A DNA stretch of 64,000 bases, taken from Cyclina sinensis. Taxonomy: Eukaryota > Mollusca > Bivalvia > Venerida > Veneridae. A program made the translations under genes and the position numbers. Below, piece by piece: positions 1 through 11,600 of this stretch. Each line of letters begins with the position of its first letter. Position 1 is the first letter of the stretch. The DNA is taken from NCBI GenBank assembly GCA_012932295.1, contig JAAONU010000011.1, positions 18,811,252-18,875,251 of the forward strand. Direction: 5' to 3'. The notes under the pieces were generated by a model. The model saw only the letters and a program-made list of their open reading frames with translations. It did no database searches and was not told where the DNA came from.

Positions 1-990
1 AACTAGAAGAGCAGTGAGAACTGGAAGAACAATGAGAATGGAAAGAGCAATGAGAAGTGGGAGAGCATTGATAACTGAAAGAGTATTGAGAACTAGAAGA
101 GCATTGAGAACTGGAAGAGCATTGAGAACAGGACGAGTAATGAGAACTGGAAGAGCAGTGATAACTGGACAAGCAGTGATAACTTGAAGAGCAATGAGAA
201 CTTGAAGAGCAATGATAAATGTAGAGCAGTGAGTACAGGAAGATTAATGATTACTGCAAGAGGAATGAGAACTGCAAGAGCAATGAGAACTGGTAGAACA
301 ATGAGACTGCTAAAGCAATAACAACTTGAAGAGCAGTGATAACTGCTAAAGCAATGATAACTAGAAATGTAATGGTAACTGGAAGAGCAATGATAACTGC
401 TAAAGCAGTGATAACTGGTAAAGCAATGATAACTAGAAAAGCAATGGTAACTGGAAAAGAAGTCAACTGGTAGAGCAATGATAACTGCAAGAGTTATCGT
501 AACTTGAAGAGTAACTGGAAGAGCAATGGTTACTGGAAGAGAAATGGTAACTGGAAGAGAAGTCAACTGGAAGAGCAATGATAACTAGAAAAACAATGGT
601 AACTGGAAAAGAAGTCAACTGGAAGAGCAATGATAACTGCAAGAGTTATCGTAACTGGAAGAGCAACTGGAAGAGCAATGGTTACTGGAAGAGAAATGGT
701 AACTGGAAGAGAAGTCAACTGGAAGAGCAATGATAACTAGAAAAACAATGGTAACTGGAAAAGAAGTCAACTGGAAGAGCAATGATAACTGCAAGAGTTA
801 TCGTAACTGGAAGAGCAATGGTAGAAATGGTAACTGGAAGAGAAGTCAACTGAAAGAGCAATGATAACTAGAAAAACAATGGTAACTGGAATAGAAGACA
901 ACTTGAAGAGCAATGATAACTGCAAGAGTTATCATAACTGGAAGAGCAAAGATAACTAGAAGAGCAATGATTACTGCAAGAGCAAAATAT
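1..990. repeat. Minisatellite of ~18-bp units with higher-order structure, LYST intron
   Basis: About 50 degenerate units of the form 'aactggaagagcaatgat' fill the left end of the window. Variants (aactagaa, aactgcaag, agtcaactgg) alternate. In the right half they form a longer period: the 'gaagtcaactgg' variant recurs at about 561, 613, 713, 765 and 843, so a block of roughly 152 bp is repeated. Frames through the array encode only low-complexity peptides (SSYHCF repeats on the minus strand) and are not genes. The array starts left of the window. Confidence 0.9.
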
Positions 991-1160
991 TTTTGCATAA
1001 AATGAAAGTACTCAGTATTTATTACTAATATCATGGTCTGTTCTTATATTTAAATGACATTGTACTTTCCAGCAATAACCACTTTTTTTCTATTAAACAG
1101 TTAAGTCTTTTTGTAACGTAGAATGTGTTGGAAACAAGAAGTAGGATTGTGCAATAAATT

Positions 1161-1258
1161 CAGAATATTTCACATTTGACAATCAGTCTGCTTGACTGAG
1201 TGACAGTACAATGAAGATGAGACAAACAGTGATTCAATTGTAGATTAGATTATAGACT
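1161..1258 (+). pseudogene. Decayed duplicate of the first visible LYST exon
   Basis: This stretch repeats the 5' two-thirds of the exon at 1297-1485, 133 bp upstream. Both begin with cagaatatttca and share, with scattered substitutions and small indels, 'tttgacaa.cagtct', 'gagtgacagt', 'atg.ag.tgaga/ca' and 'cagtgat/cc.a.tt'. The copy keeps the acceptor-like 'ttcag' but has in-frame stops (for example tgactgagtga) and no donor. It reads as an old local tandem exon duplication that lost function. I estimate about 70-75 percent identity by eye. Confidence 0.7.
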
Positions 1259-1296
1259 GTGGCACATCATACATAATATTGTGTAAAATATTTCAG

Positions 1297-4200
1297 AATA
1301 TTTCATAAGTTTGACAACCAGTCTACTCGTGTGAGTGACAGTGCCATGGAGGTGACACAGACTGTGACCCAGTTACAGACTAGGGAACGGAACAAGTTTA
1401 TTACATACATAAAACAGAAGAAAACAGAGAGTATCCAGGTGAAGAAACAATGGCAGGAGATTGTACAGAATCTTACACATGAAAGGTAGGTTATCTTTTC
1501 TCTAAACAAATGAAGATTTGGATAACATACAACTCAGTAAGTTTCAGATATATGATACAGGTCTTGACTTTTATTAATTTTAATCAAACTACTCATTTTA
1601 GACCTGTGAAAAGTTTCTCTTTATTTAAATTGTCTCTCATTAACAGTCATTTTGAGTACATTACCAGTAAATGGATAGTCAGATATCAGTTTTATCCTTA
1701 ACTGTCTGAAAATTGATCAGATTTCAAACCTCAGAAAGTAGTTTTTGTTTACCTCCAAGATTTCCAAAGAGTAATGATCATTGCCATCAAAAAGCTATTA
1801 ACTTTATGTACAGAAAATTGTGATAACAATGTCTGATGACTCATTACTCTCTCTAGTAATCTGATTTATCATTTCAAATTTATTTTAGACCCAGCTATTT
1901 GTTTATGTGCAGTACTGAAATCATATTTTGAATCACCCATTGATTAGATCTTGAGTCCACCACCATGGTGTTCTTAGAGATTGGTTTAAAATAATGCAGG
2001 ATGCCTTTATATAATATTAGAATATTTCACTTTCAGAGCCCTTTGGTATGATGAAAAGTCATATCCCCAGTCCTGGCAGCTTAACCCAACAGAGGGCCCC
2101 TGTAGAGTGAGAAAGAGGCTCCAGAGGGGACACTTAGGAATACTTTCAAAGTTTCTAAAGAAGGAGTTTCAGTACAAACTTGGTTAGTTAACTAACAATG
2201 GTGTGCTTTGATAATTTTCATAATTAGCAAGTTACACTATCACTGTTTACATAACATTACTTCCAAAATTTCAAAGAAATATGTACTGGTACTCAAATTA
2301 TTCATCTACAAAGTGAGTTTATTATGCCATAGAAATGTTTATGGTTAGATTCCTTCTTTTCTGTCTCAACACACTCGAGATTGGTTTGTATTCTAGATGC
2401 TAAAAGATTGAAAAACTTCTGTTAATTACTTCAGATTTGACATTTCAGATTGCTACAAGTTGAAGATCTATAATGAAGAGGATTTTATATAGTGAATGAG
2501 AAAGTGATATGCTTATTCAAAGATATATCATAAAGTTACTCGTTGACATGATTTGTATATATTTTTTAATTGACAGCTACAGAAACAGTAGACCCACCCC
2601 TGATTTATCTGTTTGAAGATGATCACCAGATGTCAGACTCAGCAGCTCTCATCTATCAACTTCATAAAAATAAGAAAATCAGGTGAATCTCCTTCAATTT
2701 CATAATCAGCCATATTATTTTAGTTCTGATGGTGACAGAGGACAATATTGTGCTATAAGTATTTGTGGCTTATTACTTTTTTAAATAGTAAAACAAAAAT
2801 TAAAAAATAAAACTATAATAGATTATCAGAAGAATATGAAACATGTAAAACTAATGAAAAAAAGTATGTGTTTAGTGACCATATTTTTTAGTCATTTGAG
2901 TTCAGTGGTAAAACAATAGTAAATGCTTTGATTGCAGATATACAAGCACATGTAGAGCAGTGTCACCTGTTGGTGAAAGCAAAGGGGAACTACTCATTGG
3001 TGAGGACAGTGTGTTCTTTGTGGCCGATGAAGCCATCTCAGATGCCAACTACACCCAGGTAATGTAACATGATGATTGATTGTTTCTGGATCCAGAAATT
3101 GGTCCAAAAAGTACTCTCAGTTGTAAAAGAGGAAGTAAGTATGAAGCAGAGTCAAACCTTAGTTAAAGAACACCTTTAAAGACAGCCCGGGAATAAAGAC
3201 TGCTTTCTTGTACTACAATGAAATATAAAGAAGGAAGTTGCCTTTGAACTGAGACCATCTCCTTACAAAGATGATAATTTGATCATCAGTGGCAGTCTGT
3301 TTGTAGGTTTGACTGTATTCTATACTTGTGCCTTGTAAAATAACTTCAAAACAGGATACTTGTTAAGTATTGATTTCAAAGTACAGGATTGGATAGACTT
3401 CTTCGATAGGGAGAGTTTCAGGTTTGCAGGTAGGATCACTCTTACATGTGATTAAATGTTTATTTGTGTCCTTGAATTTTCTTTGTGTTGTTAGTTACCT
3501 GATTGTTCTAGCTGTACTGAAATTTCAGCACACAGTACATTCTGATTGTGTGAGTATAATGGTCATCTATATATAAATCAGTTAGTTAACATTTTTTATG
3601 TATGGAATATAAACCTCAGTTATTTGGTTTACAGGTACTTTTTGACAGCTATAAACTATAATGCACACTCATGTCTACACAACTGTAGTTGCTTAATGCT
3701 AATAGGTTTAAGCTTTGTACATAGCGTACATAGCATAAATGAACAGAATTTTTAGAGGTATGGTTCAGTTTGATAAAAACTATAGTCACTGTCAGTTTAG
3801 TTCTTATTATGGCCTATGTCTTTAAGCTGTAACTGGAATATTGTAGGTTCCATTATGGCCTATGTCTTTAAACTGTAACTGGGATATTGTAGGTTCCATT
3901 ATGGCTTATGTCTTTAAACTGTAACTGGGATATTGTAGGTTCCATTATGGCTTATGTCTTTAAACTGTATCTGGGATATTGTAGGTTCCATTATGGCCTA
4001 TGTCTTTAAACTGTAACTGGGATATTGTAGGTTCCATTATGGCTTATGTCTTTAAACTGTAACTGGGATATTGTAGGTTCCATTATGGCCTATGTCTTTA
4101 AACTGTAAGTGGGATATTGTTGGTTCCATTATGGCTTATGTCTTTAAACTGTAACTGGGATATTGTAGGTTCCATTATGGCTTATGTCTTTAAACTGTAA

Positions 4201-5648
4201 CTGGGATATTGTAGGTTCCATTATGGCTTATGTCTTTAAACTGTAACTGGGATATTGTAGGTTCCATTGTGGCTTATGTCTTTAAACTGTTACTGGGATA
4301 TTGTAGGTTCCATTATGGCCTATGTCTTTAAACTGTAAATGGGATATTGTAGGTTCCATTATGGCTTATGTCTTTAAACTGTTACTGGGATATTGTAGGT
4401 TCCATTATGGCCTATGTCTTTAAACTGTAACTGGGATATTGTAGGTTCCATTATGGCTTATGTCTTTAAACTGTTACTGGGATATTGTAGGTTCCATTAT
4501 GGTTTACGTCTTTAAACTGTAACTGGGATATTGTAGGTTCCATTATGGCTTATGTCTTTTAACTGTAACTGGGATATTGTAGGTTCCATTATGGCCTATG
4601 TCTTTAAACTGTAACTGGGATATTGTATGTTCCATTATGGCCTATGTCTTTAAACTGTATCTGGGATATTGTAGGTTCCATTATGGCTTATGTCTTTAAA
4701 CAGTATCTGGGATATTGTAGGTTCCATTATGGCCTATATCTTTAAGCCATAACTGGGATATTGTAGGTTCCATTATGGCTTATGTATTAAGCTATAATTT
4801 GGTTATTGTAGATTCCAAAGAGAGTAGATTCTGCACATGGATAATGCTTTTATTTAAGACTTATCAATTAATCACGCTTGCTTCGTATTCAAAGTTTTAT
4901 TTTGTAATATCATTAACAATTGTTAAGGTGGATTCATTTGTTTGGATTCAATTTTGTGAATTGAATTGGAACTAATAGATTGTTAGTGTGGTGTTTAACT
5001 TATTAGTACAAAAATTCTACATTCATGTCCATCAAAAGGCATCATTTTTGCTGTAGCACCAGTTTCAGTGAATTTATCTAAATTTACAATGTGTATATAA
5101 AGATATCTTTGGTGATTCTACTCAATGCATAGAAAGGACAAATACACATGTTTAACACAGTGTGGCTCAGTATAAACAATGTTGCAATTATGTGCATGGA
5201 CTTAATCCCACTGATATTTGTCCATTATCCCAGTTTCAGTAGAAAACATAATCTGTATGAAATGTGTAATTTATGGTATTGTTCTGTGCATTCAGTCAAA
5301 TCTATGTAAAAGCCAACAAAATTGTTGACCTTTATTCACAAGTTTGACTCCATCACTGCATAGTAGACACCTTTGTACAGACAAACAGCTGTTTATAAAA
5401 ACTAAGTATGGTCTACTTAGTGTTTGCTGTCAGAGGTTGCTCTCTATTGATGTAGATAAATAAAAGAACACTTAATTGTTTTACCCTTAAAACAGGTTCT
5501 GCTTGGGAATAAGGACCAGTTATCTATGACTTGGCCATTTGAAGATGTCCTGGAGATACACAAAAGGTGGTATGAACTTACAGACACTGCCGTTGAAATC
5601 TTCCTTACCAATGGAAAAACATGCTTGCTGGCATTTAAAACAGCTAAG
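1297..5648 (+). CDS. LYST: LYST exons encoding the pre-BEACH helix and PH-like domain
   Basis: Five exons: 1297-1485, 2037-2182, 2577-2682, 2938-3058 and 5496-5648. The first encodes a charged, probably helical stretch ending in [12 protein letters not shown]. The second begins with [20 protein letters not shown], the conserved lead into the PH-like domain of LYST-type BEACH proteins. The last encodes [20 protein letters not shown] and NGKTCLLAF, typical of the end of that domain. The PH-like domain packs against the BEACH domain in this family. Phases join cleanly: AG/A gives R, G/CT gives A, AG/A gives R, and CAG/GTT is phase 0. The 2.4 kb intron between 3058 and 5496 carries the 46-bp tandem array. 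Confidence 0.85.
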
Positions 5649-8600
5649 GTAATCATTCACCCCTTAGGCTGCTGATTTATGAATGAGACCTTTTATAACA
5701 TTTGTTTATTTTTTCTTGTGATAGTGCTTCAATGGAAGAAGTATCAGGTGCTTCAGATGCAGAATAACACCATGATATCATGGCCATGCTTTAAATCTTC
5801 TTCGCTTTGTTTATATAAACTGTAAAATACATTTTTTACTCTATATGATATTCATTTTTATATAAGATATAAAAAAAGTCAGTAAGAGAGGAACAGTCAT
5901 TAACAAAAAATCTCTGACATAGGTTTATGTGAGTGTTTTATACAGTGATTAAGAAAGTTATTTTTTTATTTCTGTACTCTTCAGGAAAGAGATGAGATAT
6001 TCCAACATCTGCTGGAGCTGGAGCTACCAAACCGGAGAGACACAGGAAATCTTTTTGATGTCCTGGATCGGTGGCAGAGTCGACAGATTACAAACTTTGA
6101 ATACCTTACATACCTAAATAAGAAAGCTGGAAGAACTTTCAATGATTTAATGCAATACCCTGTGATGCCTTTCATTCTGAAAGATTACACTAGTAAGACG
6201 ATAGATTTGAGGGACTTTTCTGTGTACAGGGACTTGATGAAACCAGTGTCTGTTCAGGATTCCAGGAATGAACAGAAGTTTAAGACAAACTATGAGGTAA
6301 AATTGTGTACCAGTCTTTAATGTCTTAGAGGAGAGAAAAATAAAGCTGTAGTGAAATCCTATCCTAAAAGTGCTGCAAATTCAAGTCCAAAGTACTTAAG
6401 TCTGAAATCAGAATTCTGGATGCCAGATGCAGTGTACTGTACATTCATTGTCAAATGACTGTCTCTCTCAAATACTGAAATATGAAAGGAATACAGTAGT
6501 TTTGCTGTAAGCCATCAAACTGCAATATTAGAATTACTGTCATGCCTGTAAATGTGCCTTTTGCCAGGATACAGAATGGTGTGGCACTTCCTGTGAACTT
6601 TGAACTTTGTGAAATTATTCAAGGGAGGCTATCCCTGCTTTAAGAAAGTGGTGATCTGTTCCAGGAGTCTTGCTCAGAATTTCTGCTAAAATAAAGGGGC
6701 TGTATTGTAAACTTTTAACTTTTAGCCCTTATTATTATAATTTCTGTGAAAATGTTTCAATTTACTTTAAATTTTAAATTTTTAAATTTACAGATTCTGA
6801 AGTCTGAGTATGACCGGTTTGGTAAAGAGGGTATCACTGGTTTAAGGGTGGCACCATATCATTATGGCAGTCATTACTCTAACAGTGGTGGTGTCCTGCA
6901 TTTCCTAGTCAGACTTCCTCCATTCACAAAGATGTTTTTAGGATTTCAAGGTATTGATTTTCATTCTCATTAGTTGAGTTTGCAAAAGAAATGTATTATA
7001 AGTTGTAGATGATGACACAGCACACTAAAGTTGAAGTTGAAATGTTTTATAAAAATTTGAATACCACAGATGCCAGATGTGAGATGTTCTTTGACAATAA
7101 GGAATTCCTGCTGTAATGTTAAGATGTCACAAATTAATACTCCCAAAGTAAAGACATGTGATTCTTTAAATTTTTAGATCAGAAAATGAGACGTACAGTA
7201 AATTAAAGTTTTATACCTCATTGAATTTATATTTTAAAAGTTCTGTGAATTATTCTCAAAAGTACCCTGTAATGTGGTTTTATTTTCCTTCATTATTGTG
7301 TGAATTGATTTTAATGGAAATGACTGTTTCGTTTCAGATCAAAGTTTTGACATTCCTGACAGAACATTCCATAATATCCATACCTCATGGCGACTGTCTA
7401 GTGCTGAGTCGAACACAGATGTGAAAGAACTCATTCCAGAGTTTTTCTACATGCATGAATTTCTAGTCAACACAGAGGGTTTATATACTAGCTTTTTATT
7501 GAATGTTATATAGCAGTTTAAGTCAACATTTACAGAAAATTGTTAGATGTAAAATGTAAAAGAATTACTGTTTTTCTGAGCTTTTTTTTTCATCTACATT
7601 GTACTTCTCACAGCTGTAATTTGTTTTCCCTTTCCTTTCTGAACTTATTCATCCTCATCAAAAATTTAGCAAATGAAAAAAAAGGAAATAGTGGCTGTCC
7701 AGTTTCTTAACAGGATTTGCATTTTCATGCCCTAGGTTAGGGAGACCTATGCCCCTTCAGCATGAAAGCCACATGTATTTCCCTGCAGCATGAAAGCCAC
7801 ATGTATTTCCCTGCAGCATGAAAGCCACATGTATTTCCCTGCAGCACGAAAGCCACATGTATTTCCCTGCAGCATGAGAGCCACATTTATTCCCCTATAG
7901 CATGAAACTTCCTTCTAATCAGTTATCATGAAATGTGACTGTAGTAGCAGAATTTTTTTTGTAAAAATTATTTGCACAAATAGAGGCAACTAGCTTAGTT
8001 TTGATGAAAATTTCATTTCAGGTTTTGAGTTTGGTAACAGACAGAATGGTGAGCCTGTAAATGATGTAGTTTTACCTCCATGGTGCAGTGGTAACCCACG
8101 CCTGTTTGTATTGATACACCGACAGGCGTTGGAGTCAGAGTATGTGTCTGATTTTATCAGTAACTGGATAGATCTGGTTTTTGGATATAAACAGCGGGGA
8201 GAGGCTGCTGTTAAGGCAATCAATGTTTTCCATCCAGCAGTAAGTTCTCATCCTCATACTTAATAAAAAGGTATTTTTAGAAGTTTTGGATATAGTAAAG
8301 TTGTTTCACTGTTAGTTTTACAGTAGGTTTACAGGAAATATAGGTTGAATGCTATGCAGTGTTTCTAATTCACTTTTTTACTGTGAGATTATTTTCAAGA
8401 TAAACTGTATGTTGAAAGCGGTGATGAATTAAAATATTATGACAGAAGACCATAGTAAATTGATTGTTGGATCACTGCTTTTTAAAGACTTTTCAAGAAG
8501 TTTTCAGAGGCTAGTAGATTGTCCACAAAAAATATATGGTTAGTTACCTTATTTCACTGTGTTACTGCATTTTCAGGAATTTATGACTTTGTATTGAATT

Positions 8601-11600
8601 TATGCTAGTAATAATGTAGTTATATTTGACTGTAAATTACCATTTTACATGTTTGTCATCCTTCTTGGCTACAATTTATATCGGGTATATTGTTTGTTTT
8701 CAGACCTATTTTGGATTAGATGTCAGTAGTGTAAAGAATGCCCTTGACCGTAAGGCTATACAGACAATGGTACGCACATATGGACAGACACCAAGACAGC
8801 TGTTTAAGGATCCCCATCCACATCAGGAGATTGACATTTACAAGATCTGTCACACACAGACAAACAAAGTTTTCAGAAAATAAGGTAAACATAAATTTAA
8901 CAGTTACAAGGAATTAGAAATTAGAAGTATGTATTTTCAACACTGAAGCCAGATTAATATGTTTGGTAAATACTATTTTGTGTTGTGTTGATCTCGTAGG
9001 TATTCAGGATTTTCTTGATTTTGTCATTGTTTGTTATTCCCTCCTTCGAAGAAGTGGGTTATATTGCTTTGCACCTGTTGGTCAGTCAGTCGGTCCATCC
9101 GTCTGCCTTTCTGTAGACCAGACCTTGTCTGATCAATAAACAGATATTAGCTTACAGTCTTCAGATTTGGTGGGGAAGTTGGTCATGACCTGTAGATGAC
9201 ACTTATTGATTTTGGGGTCAGTAGGTGAATATCAAGGTCACTGTTACCTTGAATTTTAAAGCCATGTCCTCTTAATAACTTGAGTACCATTTGACCTACA
9301 CCCTTCAAACTTCATAAGATGGTTGCACTTATTAAGTAGAAGACCCCTATTTTTAATGGGATCAGTAGACCAAAGGCCAAGGTCACTGTCACCTTGAATT
9401 GAAAAAAACAATGTCCACTTAATCACTCAAGTACCATTTGACCTCCACCCTTCAAACTTCATAGGGTGGTTGCCTTGACTGAGTAGGAGACCTTTATATT
9501 TTTTTTTGGGGGGGACAAAGGTCAAGGTCATGGTTACCTTCAGTTTTTAAATGGTTTCTGCTGAATAACCCTAGTACCATTTGACGTACACCCTTCAAAT
9601 TTCAAGATGTGATTGATCTTATTAAGTAGAATACCCTAATTGTTTTTTGGGATCAGTAGGTCAAAGGTCAAGGTCATGGTCACTATGAATTTGTAAATGG
9701 TTTCTGTATAATAAGTCAAGTACTATTTAACCAACAGCCTTCAAACTTAATAGAGTGGTTGCCTTTATTGAGTTAAGACCCCTTTTGTTTTTGATATTAG
9801 TAGGTCAAGGTCATGGTCAGCTTGAATTTGAAAATAGTTTCCCCATCATTCAGTTAGGTTCTATTTGACCCATAACCTTCATGGAATGGTTGCTGTTATT
9901 GAGTAAAAGACTCCTATTGTTTTGGGAGTCAATAGGTCAAAGGTGATAGTCATGATCTCCTTTAATTTGAAAATGGTTTAAGCTCAATGACTCAAGTATC
10001 ATTTTGACCCCAAGTCTTTAAACTTAATAGGATGGTTGCCTTTATGAAGTTGAAAACCTCTCTTGTTTTTTATTTTTTATTTGGTCCAAGTTCAAGGTCA
10101 CTGCCACCTTGAATTCGAAAACCATTTCCAATTAATAACTTGAGTACCATTTCACACAACCTACAAACTTCATAGAGTAGTTGCCCATACTAAGCAGAAA
10201 AGCCCTTTATTTTTTAGGGTAACTTGGTCAAAGGTCAAAGTTACTGGCACTAATGAATCAAAAGCAGTTTCTGCAGAATTACTCAGGTACCATTTGACCC
10301 ACTTCCTTCAAACTTCATAGATTGGTTGCCCTTATTGAGGACCAATCATCATCTTGAATTTGATAACTCTTTCTGCTCAATAACTTGCCATTTGCCACCT
10401 AAACTCTTCAAACTTCATAATGTGGTTGATCTTATTGAATAGAAGACCCCAGTTGTTATTAGGGTCCTTAAATTAAAAGTCAAGGTCATGATCATCTTTA
10501 ATTATGCCCCCGAAGGAAGGCATATAGTTTTTGAACTGTCTTTCCATCCGTCTGTCAGTCCCTCCGTCCGAAAACTTTACCATTGGCCATAACTTCCTTA
10601 TTAGTATTTAGATTTACTTCATGCTTGGACACAACATCCCTTTGCAAAAGACCTTCCCACTGACTTATATTTATTTGACCCTGACCCCTGAATGACCTTC
10701 ACTTTGAAGATCCAATTGTCCAAAAACTTTAACATTGACCATAACTCCTTTATTAGTCAGTGGATTTACTTCATACTTGGAAATAACACCTCTTTGGACA
10801 AGACTATCCCACTGACCTATATTTATTTTACCTTGACCCCTGAGTGACCTTTAACTTGAAGATCCAATTGTCCAAAAACTTAAACATTGACTATAACCTC
10901 TTTATTAGAAAGTCGAATTACTTCATACTTGGACACAACCCCCCAGTGGATAAGACCTTCCCACTGACCTATATTTATTTGACCTTGACCCTTGAATGAC
11001 TGGTCCTCAGCCCAAAGTCGAAGCACCACTTCTGGGGTATTGTCATCATACAGTGACAGTTCTTGTTCAAAAATGGTTTCTGCTGAATAACTTGAGTACC
11101 ATTTGACTTCATAGAGTGATTGCCTTTATAGTTTTTTTTATGTCAGTAGGTCAAGGTCACTGTCACTTTTAATTTAAAAACTGTTTCCGCTCAGTAACTT
11201 GAGTAACATTTGACACACAATCTGCAAACTTCAAACTTTAAGGAGGGCATACATGGTATTCTGATACCTCATGTTTATATTTGACTCTAAAGTCTTCGTA
11301 GATTTTGAAGCTATCGAGAAAATTGCTGATAGATAAATGTTAGAATTAATGGCAGCTTATAATTTGAGGAAGTTCTTACAAAGGAAATTAGAGATCCAGT
11401 TTCAGAAGGTAAAAGATAACAAATTAATAGGATTTAATTATCTGTTATTTAATTTATTTCATCTTTTTATGTGAAACTGTGCCTTTAAAAACATATAGCA
11501 AAATGTTATTCCTTTAGAAAGATACTGGTACTTAAGGGTAAAAAAAATACAACTTTTTTTACAGCTTGTGTCTGGTCTGAAGTGGGGTTCATACCTTGGT

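Noticed and set aside
93..578. 161-residue minus-strand open frame
   Set aside because: It is translated minisatellite (repeating SSYHCF-type peptide), with neighbours in other frames showing the same peptide words.
11340..11408. Open stretch ending 'cagaag/gtaaaag' as the missing LYST linker exon
   Set aside because: It has a fair donor and phase, but no clear acceptor and no resemblance to the linker in known LYST proteins.
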